Source: Pseudomonas sessilinigenes
Lineage (GTDB): Bacteria; Pseudomonadota; Gammaproteobacteria; Pseudomonadales; Pseudomonadaceae
DNA: 64,000 bases
Direction of reading: 5' to 3'
Assembly (NCBI RefSeq): GCF_003850565.1
Contig: NZ_CP027706.1
Coordinates: forward strand, 6,709,001 to 6,773,000
The translations under genes and the position numbers were made by a program. A model generated the notes under the pieces. It did not search any database and was not told where the DNA came from. It saw nothing but the letters and a program-made list of their open reading frames with translations. Positions 1-9,089 of this stretch are shown here, piece after piece. Numbering within the stretch: the first letter of the stretch is position 1; each line of letters begins with the position of its first letter.

Positions 1-84
1 GATCAGCCCCCCACCGATACCGAACAGACCGCCCACTGTCCCCAGCACTGCGCCCAACAACAGATACATCGCTAACTCGATCAA
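1..84 (-). CDS. TauE/SafE-family membrane exporter, N-terminus only
   Basis: Only the first 28 codons lie inside the window; the gene runs off the left edge. The peptide is a hydrophobic helix that ends in a glycine-rich GGLFGIGGG segment, which is the characteristic start of TauE/SafE (sulfite/sulfonate exporter-like, DUF81) permeases. Start choice: TTG at 84 has a GAGGAG ribosome-binding site at 97-92 with 7 nt spacing; an in-frame ATG at 69 is the alternative. It is divergent from the LysR-type regulator at 191, which may control it. The substrate cannot be told from this fragment. Confidence 0.7.
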   Translation of the reverse strand, partial: MIELAMYLLLGAVLGTVGGLFGIGGGLI

Positions 85-190
85 TGCCGCACTCCTCACC
101 TGAGGCCTTGCATGCTACGTAGCTGGCCCTGGTACGGAAACGCATAGCAACGCACAATGGCTTTGCTGTTTTCGCATAAGCGAGTCGACC

Positions 191-1141
191 ATGAATCCCA
201 ATACCCTGACTGAACAACTGGGGCTGTTTATCGATGTGCTGGAGGCAGGCAGCTTTTCTGCCGCCTCACGCCGCCACCCCCTGACACCTTCGGCCGTGGC
301 CCGACGTATCGACAGCCTGGAGAAGGCCGTGGGTACCACCCTGTTCATGCGCACCACCCATGCGGTAGTCGCCACCGCGGCCGGCCTGGCATTCGCCGAA
401 CGGGCTCGACGGATCGTCGCCGAACTGCAACTGGCACGGGCCGAAGCCGTTTCCTTGAGCCATGCCCCGGAAGGCCTGATCCGCATCGACGCCCCGGCCG
501 CCTTCGGACGACGCCACTTGGCTCCCGCCATTGCCGACTTCCTGATGCTCTACCCAGGCCTGGACGTGCAATTGCACCTGATCGACAGCTTCATCGACAT
601 GCAGGGCGCACACCTGGGCAAGGTGGACCTGGTCCTGCGGGCGGGACAACAGGTGGATACACGCATGGTCGCCACGACCTTGGCCAGCATCGTGCGCATT
701 GCCTGCGCCAGCCCGGCCTACCTGAAGAACCGTGGCACTCCCCGGCATCCATCCGAGCTCGATCAGCACGACGGGCTCGACTGGGATGGCCTTGCCCCAC
801 TGTTTGCCTGGCGCTTCGAACTCGACGGCCAGTTGCAGAGCCATCGTCCCCAGCGCATCCGCTTTAGTGCCAACAATGCCGAAGCCTTGCTGTCCGGGGC
901 CTTGGCCGGGCTAGGTATCGCCCACTTGCCCACCTGGCTGGCGAGCGAATACCTGTTGCGCGGGGAGTTGGTACCGTTGTTCTGCGAAGGTGGCCTGCCA
1001 AAGCCAGAAACCGCTGGTATCTACGCCTTGCGCATGGAGCAGCACCCCAATGCTCGCAGCCGGCTATTGCTGGAGTACCTCAAGAGCCGATTCAGCCCGG
1101 TACCGCCCTGGGACCTGGCATTGCAGAGCAGCATGGGCTGA
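191..1141 (+). CDS. LysR-family transcriptional regulator
   Basis: This 316-residue protein has a winged helix-turn-helix at about residues 8-65 (AASRRHPLTPSAVARRI is the recognition region) and a LysR substrate-binding domain from about residue 92 to the end. This is the normal LTTR length and architecture. LTTRs bind DNA as tetramers and usually control the divergent neighbour, here the TauE/SafE-like exporter, across the roughly 100 bp gap at 85-190; that target is inference. The signature 'LIRIDAPAAFGRRHLAPAIADFL' region resembles the CrgA/YafC-like branch rather than CysB. The effector is unknown. The start at 191 has no strong ribosome-binding site, but no better start is seen. Confidence 0.85.
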   Translation: MNPNTLTEQLGLFIDVLEAGSFSAASRRHPLTPSAVARRIDSLEKAVGTTLFMRTTHAVVATAAGLAFAERARRIVAELQLARAEAVSLSHAPEGLIRIDAPAAFGRRHLAPAIADFLMLYPGLDVQLHLIDSFIDMQGAHLGKVDLVLRAGQQVDTRMVATTLASIVRIACASPAYLKNRGTPRHPSELDQHDGLDWDGLAPLFAWRFELDGQLQSHRPQRIRFSANNAEALLSGALAGLGIAHLPTWLASEYLLRGELVPLFCEGGLPKPETAGIYALRMEQHPNARSRLLLEYLKSRFSPVPPWDLALQSSMG

Positions 1142-1215
1142 GCTTCGGCATAATTACCTGGCGCATTAAAGGCTTGCCCGCTAGATTCAAGATCATTAAC
1201 GATCAAGGCTCCAAC

Positions 1216-1677
1216 ATGACCACTGAACACACCGCCCTGCCGCCCTGCGAGCAACTGTTGCTGGATAACCAGTTGTGCTTTGCCCTGCACTCCACTTCGC
1301 TGCTGATGACCAAGGTCTATAAACCTTTGCTGCAGCAATTGGGCCTGACCTATCCGCAATACCTGGCGATGTTGGTGCTGTGGGAGCGGGATGGGCTGAC
1401 CGTCGGCGAAATCAGCCAGCGCCTGCTGACTGACCCCGGGTCCCTGACCCCTTTGCTCAAGCGCCTGGAGACCGAGGGATTGCTCAGCCGTACCCGCAGC
1501 CGTGAAGACGAACGGGTGGTGATCGTCGAACTGACCGAGCAAGGCCGCGAGCTGCAGGCCAAGGCCCGGGATATTCCCCAGTGCATCCTGGGTGCCAGTG
1601 GCAGGACAGTGGAACAACTGCGCCACCTGCAGGCAGAACTGCAGATTCTACGCAGCCACCTGCAAGACAGCCTGTAA
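1216..1677 (+). CDS. ohrR: Organic hydroperoxide-sensing repressor OhrR (MarR family)
   Basis: This 153-residue MarR-family winged-helix repressor senses organic hydroperoxides and represses ohr. The reactive cysteine of the family is present at Cys21 in the NQLCFAL motif. The winged helix lies at about residues 55-105 and includes the DPGSLTPLLKRLE recognition helix and the SREDERVV wing. The start at 1216 gives the family N-terminus; an in-frame start 14 codons upstream is unlikely. The gene is followed by a short hairpin terminator, then by palindromic sites and ohr in the same direction. In characterised systems, oxidation of the cysteine releases the repressor from DNA. Confidence 0.92.
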   Translation: MTTEHTALPPCEQLLLDNQLCFALHSTSLLMTKVYKPLLQQLGLTYPQYLAMLVLWERDGLTVGEISQRLLTDPGSLTPLLKRLETEGLLSRTRSREDERVVIVELTEQGRELQAKARDIPQCILGASGRTVEQLRHLQAELQILRSHLQDSL

Positions 1678-1734
1678 GGCACGGGCAGCCACCCGAGCTG
1701 CCTCAAAAAATATCTCATTAAAAATCAATAGATT

Positions 1735-1756
1735 AGACCTCTATAGAGGTCTTTTT
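1735..1756 (+). terminator. Rho-independent terminator of ohrR
   Basis: A perfect 7-bp stem (AGACCTC / GAGGTCT) with a TATA loop is followed directly by TTTT. It sits 57 bp after the ohrR stop, so ohrR and ohr are probably separate transcripts. Confidence 0.75.
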
Positions 1757-1771
1757 GCGTTTGCGTTGGAA

Positions 1772-1843
1772 AATTTATCTTGCGCACAAAATATTTGAGC
1801 GATAAATTAATTTCGAAATTACTTAACGCGCAAATAATTTGCG
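1772..1843. promoter_or_regulatory. Probable OhrR operators upstream of ohr
   Basis: Three inverted repeats lie in this A+T-rich 70-bp stretch. The first is CAAAATATTTG (1787-1797), nested in longer arms AATTTATC (1772-1779) and GATAAATT (1801-1808). The second is a perfect 14-bp palindrome, TAATTTCGAAATTA, at 1808-1821. The third is CGCAAATAATTTGCG at 1829-1843, which is perfect around its central base. The first and third share the core CAAA-n3-TTTG. Position between ohrR and ohr, 23 bp before the ohr start, makes them the likely OhrR-binding and promoter region; binding is inferred. Confidence 0.6.
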
Positions 1844-1865
1844 AGCAACCGAAGAGGCTGAACCC

Positions 1866-2285
1866 ATGCAAACTCTCTATACCGCTGTTGCAACCGCTAC
1901 CGGTGGCCGTGATGGCCGCGCCGTTTCCAGCGACAACATTCTTGACGTCAAGCTGGCCACTCCCAAGGAGCTGGGTGGCGCAGGTGGCCAGGCCACCAAC
2001 CCGGAACAGCTGTTCGCCGCCGGTTACTCGGCTTGCTTCATCGGCGCCCTGAAGTTCGTCGCCTTGCAGAGCAAGCGCAAGATTCCAGATAACGCCTCGA
2101 TTACCGCCAAGGTCGGTATCGGCCAGATCCCCGGCGGTTTCGGCCTGGACATCGACCTGCATGTCAGCCTGCCCGGGCTGTCCCAGGAGGACGCCCAGGG
2201 CCTGGTGGATGCGGCGCACCAGGTTTGCCCCTACTCCAACGCCACCCGTGGCAATGTCGATGTGCGCCTGCACGTAACGGTCTGA
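1866..2285 (+). CDS. ohr: Organic hydroperoxide resistance protein Ohr
   Basis: This 139-residue Ohr/OsmC-fold peroxidase reduces organic (fatty-acid) hydroperoxides in the cytoplasm with lipoylated partner proteins as electron donors. Both catalytic cysteines are visible: Cys57 in GYSACF (peroxidatic) and Cys121 in HQVCPYSNATRGN (resolving). Arg18 in the GRDGRAV loop fits the conserved active-site arginine. The length matches the family exactly. ATG 1866 is chosen because GAAGAGG at 1851-1857 is well placed; an upstream in-frame start at 1839 falls inside the operator. It is probably derepressed when OhrR is oxidised. Confidence 0.96.
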   Translation: MQTLYTAVATATGGRDGRAVSSDNILDVKLATPKELGGAGGQATNPEQLFAAGYSACFIGALKFVALQSKRKIPDNASITAKVGIGQIPGGFGLDIDLHVSLPGLSQEDAQGLVDAAHQVCPYSNATRGNVDVRLHVTV

Positions 2286-2304
2286 CACGACAAATCCCAG
2301 GCAT

Positions 2305-2334
2305 AAAAAAGCCCGACTCAAGGTCGGGCTTTTC
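2305..2334. terminator. Bidirectional terminator between ohr and efp
   Basis: The stem GCCCGAC (2311-2317) / GTCGGGC (2323-2329) has a 5-nt loop and is flanked by an A-run on the left and TTTT on the right. It can therefore terminate both ohr (+) and the convergent efp (-). Confidence 0.85.
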
Positions 2335-2355
2335 ATTTACAGGATCGAACCAGGA

Positions 2356-2928
2356 TTAAACCTTGGCGCGGCCCTTGTAAGAACCGCCTTCGCGGGTATC
2401 GATCTCGATCCAGTCGCCGATCTCGATGAAGTCGGCAACGCTCAGCTCGGTGCCGTTCTTCAGTTTGGCAGGCTTCATCACCTTGCCCGAAGTGTCGCCG
2501 CGAGCGGAACCTTCGGTGTAGTCGACCTGGCGCACGATGGTGGTCGGCAGGTCAACGGAAACCAGGCGGCCTTCGAAGAACACAGCTTCACAGACGTCAG
2601 TCATGCCTTCTTCGATGAATGGCAGAACGGCCTCGATGTCTTCGGAGTTCAGCTCGTACATGGTGTAGTCAGTGGTGTCCATGAACGTGTAGGTGTCGCC
2701 GCTGATGAACGACAGGGTCGCTTCTTTGCGATCCAGGATCACGTCGTCCAGCTTGTCGTCCGCACCGTAGACGGTTTCGGTCTTGTAACCGGTCAGCAGG
2801 TTCTTCAGCTTGGTCTTCATGATCGCACTGTTACGACCCGACTTGGTGAATTCAGCCTTCTGAACCAGCCAAGGATCGTTGTCGATACGGATCACGGTAC
2901 CGGGTTTGAGTTCTTTACCAGTTTTCAT
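2356..2928 (-). CDS. efp: Translation elongation factor P
   Basis: EF-P (190 residues) binds between the P and E sites of the ribosome and relieves stalling at consecutive prolines. All three beta-barrel domains are present at the usual length. The tip residue of domain I is Arg32, in the loop KSGRNSA, not lysine. EF-P with Arg32 is rhamnosylated by EarP, and the earP gene is the next gene upstream on the same strand (48-bp gap). That pairing excludes the EpmA/lysyl pathway. The start is ATG 2928. Confidence 0.97.
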   Translation of the reverse strand: MKTGKELKPGTVIRIDNDPWLVQKAEFTKSGRNSAIMKTKLKNLLTGYKTETVYGADDKLDDVILDRKEATLSFISGDTYTFMDTTDYTMYELNSEDIEAVLPFIEEGMTDVCEAVFFEGRLVSVDLPTTIVRQVDYTEGSARGDTSGKVMKPAKLKNGTELSVADFIEIGDWIEIDTREGGSYKGRAKV

Positions 2929-2976
2929 TGCGAATATCCGAATTTGGATGGGATTTACAAAAATCTAGGCCGCGTA

Positions 2977-4110
2977 TCATATCCAATTTAGGTAAAACTG
3001 CACCAGCGCCGCAGCAAGATCGGTCTGCGAGCCTTGTTCCAGACACCACTGTTCGGCATGCGCGGTGATTTGCGGCCAGTGTTGCAGGGCGTTTTTCCAG
3101 GCTTGGGCCATCCCGGACTCGGTATTCCAGGCCTGCCACAGCGCCAGTACTGCGGCCCGGGCTTCAGGGGACAGGGACCGGGTGTAAAGCGCAAGGAAGG
3201 CCTCGAGCTTGTCCAGGTGGATATCCTCGTCCTGGCGATAGATATGCCAAAGCATGGGCCGCCCCGCCCATTGCGCTCGTACGAAGGAGTCTTCACCACG
3301 CACGGCGTTGAAGTCGCAGCACCACAACAAGCGATCGTAGTCTTCCTGAGGGACAAAAGGCAGGACTTGAATCGTCAGCGAACGGCGAACCGCCAGGTCG
3401 CCCGCCCCCAGGGGGGCGACATCCAGCCAGCGCTGGACATCTCCCAGGATGCGCCCCTCGGGAACCAGGAGATGGGTGGGGCGAACATCATCGGCCAGGG
3501 CATCCAGCCAACCGTCGAGACCGGCATTCTCGTAGGCAAACAACGACATCAACCTGGCATCGGCTACCGGTGCCCCCCCCAGCCCTTGCAGGAACTCCAG
3601 TTGGGCCTGGCGATCTCCCTGGAAAGCCTGGCGTCGCCGCAAGAGATCGCTCTCACGCAGCAATCCACCAGTCCCTGGTACGAACCCTGGAAAGAAGAAG
3701 TACTTCTGTACCCCGTGAAACTTCACGGAAGGCAAACCATGGCAACCACCGATCCAGTCCTCGGCGCTCAGGTAATCCAGGTTCAGCCACAAGGGCGGCC
3801 GTTCACGTTCGGCCATGGCCTCCATATAGGCATGGGGCAATTGGCAGGCGAAGGCAGCGATGACCACATCGGCTGCAGCCACTGGCAACCAGTGTTCGGG
3901 CCATTGTCGTACCTCCACTCCCGCTTGCTGCTGGCACTCGCGCCGGATGTCGATCTGCGGACAGATCTTTTCAAAGGCACGCAAGTCATCGACCCACAGG
4001 CGCACCTCGCACTCGTGCTCGGCAACCAGTTGCCGCGCCAGGCGCCAGGTCACGCCGATATCACCGTAGTTATCGACGACGCTGCAGAAAATGTCCCAGG
4101 AGGCTTTCAT
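2977..4110 (-). CDS. earP: EF-P arginine rhamnosyltransferase EarP
   Basis: This 377-residue GT-B inverting glycosyltransferase transfers rhamnose from dTDP-rhamnose to Arg32 of EF-P. The N-terminus ASWDIFCSVVDNYGDIG contains Asp13 and Asp17, reported as key active-site residues in the family, and the C-terminal nucleotide-binding segment includes RGEDSFVRAQWAG. The start at 4110 gives this conserved N-terminus; a longer frame starting at 4173 adds 21 unrelated residues. It is co-oriented with efp and divergent from the gene at 4238. The substrate dTDP-L-rhamnose must come from rml genes outside the window. Confidence 0.95.
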   Translation of the reverse strand: MKASWDIFCSVVDNYGDIGVTWRLARQLVAEHECEVRLWVDDLRAFEKICPQIDIRRECQQQAGVEVRQWPEHWLPVAAADVVIAAFACQLPHAYMEAMAERERPPLWLNLDYLSAEDWIGGCHGLPSVKFHGVQKYFFFPGFVPGTGGLLRESDLLRRRQAFQGDRQAQLEFLQGLGGAPVADARLMSLFAYENAGLDGWLDALADDVRPTHLLVPEGRILGDVQRWLDVAPLGAGDLAVRRSLTIQVLPFVPQEDYDRLLWCCDFNAVRGEDSFVRAQWAGRPMLWHIYRQDEDIHLDKLEAFLALYTRSLSPEARAAVLALWQAWNTESGMAQAWKNALQHWPQITAHAEQWCLEQGSQTDLAAALVQFYLNWI

Positions 4111-4237
4111 TTCGGTCCCCGATTGGCAAAGGCGCCGATTGTCCGCATAAATGCCCCTGCGCAGAAGAGCCAACCTCGATTAATCTTCATGCGACAATCA
4201 GCCCTCGTTCAATACTGCCCGCCAGGAGGCAACTACC

Positions 4238-4633
4238 ATGTCCCACCGCCCACCCGCCCGCCGTTCCTTGCGCATCAGCTTCAATGCGTTGGCGCTCAGC
4301 GGCAGCATCGCCCTGGGCCTGTGGCTGGGATTCCTGGCGATCGCCCTGACCTGCTGGCTGGCGTCGCACTTTCTCCTCGGCCCGCAAATCGCTCCGGTAG
4401 CCCAGGCAGTGCAACGATTGACCCAACCGGCAGCCGTTGCCCCAGAACCGCAGAACCGCATGTTCGAGCAGTATCAGGAAAACCTGCGCAAGAACGAGGA
4501 GTTGCAGTCGATGGACAACGCCCGTAGCAATCCGCGCAATCTGTCCAACCCCAAGTGCCAGTTCTGGTTGCAGCAGGACCAGACGGCACCAAGCGAAAAA
4601 AGCCGGGCCAATGTCCTGCAATTCTGTAATTGA
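4238..4633 (+). CDS. Small membrane protein of unknown function
   Basis: This 131-residue protein has one strongly hydrophobic segment at about residues 18-47 (possibly a hairpin), preceded by an Arg-rich N-terminus. A mostly polar C-terminal half follows, with a charged helix (FEQYQENLRKNEELQSM) and two cysteines near the end. A topology with the N-terminus in the cytoplasm and the tail outside is plausible. A good GGAGG ribosome-binding site (GCCAGGAGGCAACTACC) precedes ATG 4238. Its stop lies next to the start of the following gene, so they are probably translationally coupled. I do not recognise the family. Confidence 0.75.
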   Translation: MSHRPPARRSLRISFNALALSGSIALGLWLGFLAIALTCWLASHFLLGPQIAPVAQAVQRLTQPAAVAPEPQNRMFEQYQENLRKNEELQSMDNARSNPRNLSNPKCQFWLQQDQTAPSEKSRANVLQFCN

Positions 4634-4635
4634 TC

Positions 4636-5118
4636 ATGAATAAACAGTCGGTCTATCAACTGATTCTGCAACAGCTCCAGGACGACCTGCAGATCATCCT
4701 GCGGGCGGCACAAACCGCCTACGAAACCGCCACCCACGAAGAGAATATCGCGGAGAACAAGTACGACACCCTAGGGCTGGAAGCCGCTTACCTGGCTGCT
4801 GGCCAATCTCGGCGGGTCGAAGAGATCCGCCAGGCGCTGAGCCTCTGGCAGAGCCTGGTACTGCGCCCCTACGAGCCGCAAGCCGGCATCCAGGTCGGAG
4901 CCCTTTTGGGCCTGGAAGATGAAAAGGGCCACGAGCAGTGGTTGTTTCTAGGCCCGGACGGCGCCGGCCTGAAAGTCCAGGTCGTCGGTCAGTTGGTCAC
5001 CGTGATCACCCCGCGCTCTCCCCTGGGCGCGAGCTTGCTGGGCAAATCCGAAGACGACGAGGTGGAGATCGTGGTGGCGGGCTCTCGGCAACAATTCACT
5101 GTCACCGAGGTCCGCTAG
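4636..5118 (+). CDS. GreA/GreB-family-like protein
   Basis: The protein has 160 residues. The N-terminal half is predicted helical and rich in Glu/Ala (about residues 5-75), like the coiled coil of Gre factors. The C-terminal half (about 85-160) is a beta-rich domain with the ITPRSPLGASLLGKSEDDEVEI pattern typical of the GreA/GreB C-terminal FKBP-like domain. Gre factors bind RNA polymerase's secondary channel, but this one may be an interactor without cleavage activity. ATG 4636 is chosen; an in-frame TTG at 4630 that overlaps the previous stop is possible. It is convergent with cysB. Confidence 0.75.
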   Translation: MNKQSVYQLILQQLQDDLQIILRAAQTAYETATHEENIAENKYDTLGLEAAYLAAGQSRRVEEIRQALSLWQSLVLRPYEPQAGIQVGALLGLEDEKGHEQWLFLGPDGAGLKVQVVGQLVTVITPRSPLGASLLGKSEDDEVEIVVAGSRQQFTVTEVR

Positions 5119-5128
5119 GCGGGCAGGA

Positions 5129-6112
<984 letters not shown>

Positions 6113-6214
6113 TCAAAGCAGAAAGACGCCACGGGTATCAGCGACGGTATATAACTATATTAATGGTCAGGAGAATAAATCTAGAACTTTTATTCAGAAT
6201 TTTCCATTCCGACT

Positions 6215-6715
6215 TCAAGCATCTCCCTGACGTCTTCGCTGCACCAGAGGCACCAGGTAAACCGGCACTTTCGCTAACTGCAGGACCCGCGCCGCCGTGC
6301 GCCCCAAAGGGGTTTGTGCCCCGACGCCATGGCTGTGACTTCCTACGATCAGCAAATCCACCGAGAGTTTCGCCGTCTGCTCAAGAATCACCTGGGAGGG
6401 ATCGCCCTGCAGGACACGCACCGACTGGATCAAAGACAGGTCCTGCATCCCTTCCCCCAGCTCTTCGCGAAAGCTATCAAGCACCCGCTGCTCGATATTG
6501 GCCATGACCGTATTCAGGCCCTGGCGATGAAACTCATTCAGCGACTGCTCGTCCAGGTAGCTCTGGAGCACCGATTCAGCGAACAGTCCCATGGGCTCCA
6601 CAGCGTGGACTACATGTAAGTCGGCATTGAACGTTCGAGCCAGCTCCAGGGCATGCTGCATCACAAAAGGGGCGTACACCCCGAGGTCAGTGGCATACAG
6701 CATCGAACGAATCAT
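6215..6715 (-). CDS. Universal stress protein (UspA family)
   Basis: A single Usp domain of 166 residues. It has the N-terminal MLYATDLG strand and the ATP-binding signature G-S-H-S-H-G-x8-G-R-T near the C-terminus (about residues 132-148), so it is probably the nucleotide-binding class. Cytoplasmic, with no signal peptide or membrane segment. It lies between the nucleotidase operon and cysB, all on the minus strand. The function in stress survival is assigned by family only. Confidence 0.9.
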   Translation of the reverse strand: MIRSMLYATDLGVYAPFVMQHALELARTFNADLHVVHAVEPMGLFAESVLQSYLDEQSLNEFHRQGLNTVMANIEQRVLDSFREELGEGMQDLSLIQSVRVLQGDPSQVILEQTAKLSVDLLIVGSHSHGVGAQTPLGRTAARVLQLAKVPVYLVPLVQRRRQGDA

Positions 6716-6809
6716 ATGACCTCCTCAACTGCCAAGATGGCGGAGATTGATTCAGCTTAGCAGTGCCTGGATGCATGGGAGGCCGCGGCCTCTACGGGTT
6801 TGGATAGAC

Positions 6810-7715
6810 TCAGGTACTGGCTTCATTACTGATGCCATGGGGCACATGACCGGTGGCCACTACTTCGCGTGCCAGTTCGCAGTGCCCTGCCTGGTCATCG
6901 AAGAAGACATCGGCAGCAAAAGCCTCGAGGAAGGCGGCCTTCTCCAGCCCTCCGAGGAACAGCGACTCGTCCAGGCGGATGTTCCACTCGCGCAGGGTGC
7001 GAATCACCCGCTCATGGGCCGGAGCCGAACGTGCAGTGACCAAGGCGGTGCGGATCGGACAGGCATCAACGGGAAACTCGCCCTGGAGCAGATTCAGCGC
7101 CGCCAGGAAACCCTTGAATGGCCCACCTGGCAGGGGCTCTCGGGCTGATTGCCGCTCACTGGCCTGGAACGCCTCGAGGCCTCCGGACTGGTAGATGCGT
7201 TCCGAGACATCGGAGAACAGCACCGCATCACCGTCGAAAGCGATACGCAACTCACCGTTTTCAGCGCGTCGCGCACCACCCGACAGGATAGTGGCCGCAG
7301 CGAAACCGGCATCCAGCGCATTGCGCACATCTTCGGCATGGGTCGAAAGAAACAGGTCGCTGGCAAAAGCGGCCAGGTAGGGATAGGGACTGCGCCCGCC
7401 GACGAACGCAGCCCGGGAGATGGCCAGGCCGTAGTGCTGGATAGAATTGAAGACCCGCAAGCCGGTATCGGCACTGTTGCGAGAAACCAGCACCACCTCG
7501 ACCCTCTCCCGGCCCAGGCTGGCATTGAGGTTCAAGAGTTTTTTCACCAGAGGGAAGGCATCACCTGGCTCGAGAACCTCTTCTTCGTGCTCGATCTGGT
7601 ACTGCCGATAAGCCTCAACGCCTTGGGCCAGGTACACCTTGTGACTGTCACCGAGGTCGAACAACGCCCGTGACGAAATCGCTACCACCAGCTTGCCATC
7701 CAGGCCCTTGGCCAT
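6810..7715 (-). CDS. 5'-nucleotidase (cN-I-like family)
   Basis: The protein has 301 residues. The sequence (KLVVAISSRALFDLGDSHKVY near the start; IRTALVTARSAPAHERVIRTLREWNIRLDESLFLGG; DVFFDDQAGH) matches the bacterial 5'-nucleotidase family related to vertebrate cytosolic cN-I, which hydrolyses nucleoside monophosphates. DVFFDDQ is the HAD-type acidic motif. Start ATG 7715 has AGGAC/GGAG upstream; a frame extending to 7973 would overlap panE and is rejected. It is 31 bp downstream of panE, so probably in the same operon. Confidence 0.85.
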   Translation of the reverse strand: MAKGLDGKLVVAISSRALFDLGDSHKVYLAQGVEAYRQYQIEHEEEVLEPGDAFPLVKKLLNLNASLGRERVEVVLVSRNSADTGLRVFNSIQHYGLAISRAAFVGGRSPYPYLAAFASDLFLSTHAEDVRNALDAGFAAATILSGGARRAENGELRIAFDGDAVLFSDVSERIYQSGGLEAFQASERQSAREPLPGGPFKGFLAALNLLQGEFPVDACPIRTALVTARSAPAHERVIRTLREWNIRLDESLFLGGLEKAAFLEAFAADVFFDDQAGHCELAREVVATGHVPHGISNEAST

Positions 7716-7746
7716 GCTCCGTCCTCTTGAGGGTGATGAACCGGGC

Positions 7747-8706
7747 TCAGGAACGATACCGGTCGATGAAACCCAGGGCCTGGTACAGCGCCCGGATCTT
7801 GGGCAACTCGCAACCAGCGGCCCGTGCCGCAGCCAGTGGTGCAGCATAGATTGCCTGCAGTTCCAGGGGGCGCCGGTGCAGAAAATCATGGTACATGCTC
7901 GGCCAGTAATCGGGCATGTGCTCGGTAGACCTGAACAACTGCTGGGCATAGGCCGCCGGAATGACATGGCCACAAGCCGCAGCCCCCTGCAGCACCTCTT
8001 GCATCAGGTCCTGGATCAGTTGGCGAATGTCCGGATCCGCCATCAGCGCAGTGGTGCTGGCCCTGAGCAATACCGATAGGCCGTTGTAGGGCACATTCCA
8101 TACCAGCTTCTGCCAGCGCGCCTGGTGCAGGTTGTCCATGGCCTGGGAGTCGAGCCCGGCCTCCCGGAACAGCCCTGCGCCTTCCTCGACAATCGCCCGG
8201 GTCAAGGCCGGATCGACAGCAGCCGGACCGCTGTGATAACCCAGGTTCACCGCCCCCAGCGCCTGGTGCTCTATCTGGCCGGGCCCTGCACGATGGACAC
8301 AGATAAAGCACAAGCCGCCCAACAGATGCAGCGAATCGGGTAGTGCACTACGCAAGGCATCCTCGACATCCAGGCCATTCTGCAGCAACAGGACCTTGGC
8401 CCCGGGAGCCGCAGCCTGGACGATCGCCGGCGCCAACTGCAGGTTACTGGTCGTCTTGGTCCCTACGAGCAACCAGTCGCAAGGAGGCATGTCTTCGGCG
8501 CGGACATAAGCCTGCACCGGATTCAGGCTCAAGATGCCATGCTGGGCATGGTTGAGACGCAGCCCCTGCTCCAAGACCGCCGGGAACTCGCTGCGCATTA
8601 AAAAGTGCACGTCAAAACCGGCCCGTGCCAGCATCACCCCGTAAAAGCCTCCAATCGCTCCAGTACCGATAATGCCAACCCGCGGTTTACGACGTGCATC
8701 CATCAA
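7747..8706 (-). CDS. panE: 2-dehydropantoate 2-reductase family protein
   Basis: This 319-residue ketopantoate reductase-family enzyme has the NADPH motif GTGAIGG at residues 14-20 followed by the C-terminal helical domain with the WQKLVWNVPYNGLS catalytic helix. PanE reduces 2-dehydropantoate to pantoate for pantothenate and CoA synthesis. Pseudomonads carry several paralogues, so the true in vivo substrate of this one is not certain. The start codons 8706/8703 overlap the stop of the thioredoxin-like gene (TGATG), which shows coupling. Confidence 0.85.
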   Translation of the reverse strand: MMDARRKPRVGIIGTGAIGGFYGVMLARAGFDVHFLMRSEFPAVLEQGLRLNHAQHGILSLNPVQAYVRAEDMPPCDWLLVGTKTTSNLQLAPAIVQAAAPGAKVLLLQNGLDVEDALRSALPDSLHLLGGLCFICVHRAGPGQIEHQALGAVNLGYHSGPAAVDPALTRAIVEEGAGLFREAGLDSQAMDNLHQARWQKLVWNVPYNGLSVLLRASTTALMADPDIRQLIQDLMQEVLQGAAACGHVIPAAYAQQLFRSTEHMPDYWPSMYHDFLHRRPLELQAIYAAPLAAARAAGCELPKIRALYQALGFIDRYRS

Positions 8707-9089
8707 GGCAACTCCTCTGGTAATCGTTGCAACGCTTGACGCAGGCTCTCGGTGAGTTCCCTGTACGTCAACCGCGACTCTAGGCCCCCATAAAACTCGG
8801 CATCGCGCACCACGAACAAGGCCGGCAGGTGAAAGACCTGATAACGCTCCACCGCTCCACCATTGTCACCGGCATCGACCCAGCACAAGCGGTCGATCGG
8901 CAGTCCCAGCGCTGGCAATTGCACCCGGGCCCAGCGACAGCCAGCACAGCCGGGGCTGGTGAAAACCACCAGGGACACCCCTTTCAGTCCCAGCAAGGTC
9001 TGGTCGATGTCGAGATCGGTCAGTTCCGATTCGAACACTATACTGGGGGAAACAATGTCAAATGGACGACACTCGGAGTCTGCGGTCAT
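8703..9089 (-). CDS. Thioredoxin-fold protein with CAGC motif
   Basis: This 128-residue protein has a thioredoxin fold: FTSPGCAGCRWAR places Cys48 and Cys51 in a CxxC motif, and the cis-proline loop is FHLPAL. There is no signal peptide, so it should be cytoplasmic. It is the first gene of a minus-strand operon with panE and the nucleotidase. Its ATG lies within a CATG that is also an ATG of the divergent PilZ gene. A redox role is inferred from the fold; the partner is unknown. Confidence 0.8.
   Translation of the reverse strand: MTADSECRPFDIVSPSIVFESELTDLDIDQTLLGLKGVSLVVFTSPGCAGCRWARVQLPALGLPIDRLCWVDAGDNGGAVERYQVFHLPALFVVRDAEFYGGLESRLTYRELTESLRQALQRLPEELP

Noticed and set aside
3034..4527. 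A 497-residue plus-strand frame opposite earP
   Set aside because: EarP is unambiguous on the other strand, and this frame overlaps the small membrane protein gene at 4238.
6778..6792. Perfect palindrome GAGGCCGCGGCCTC after the nucleotidase gene
   Set aside because: No T-run and no sign of operator context; possibly a restriction-type palindrome by chance.
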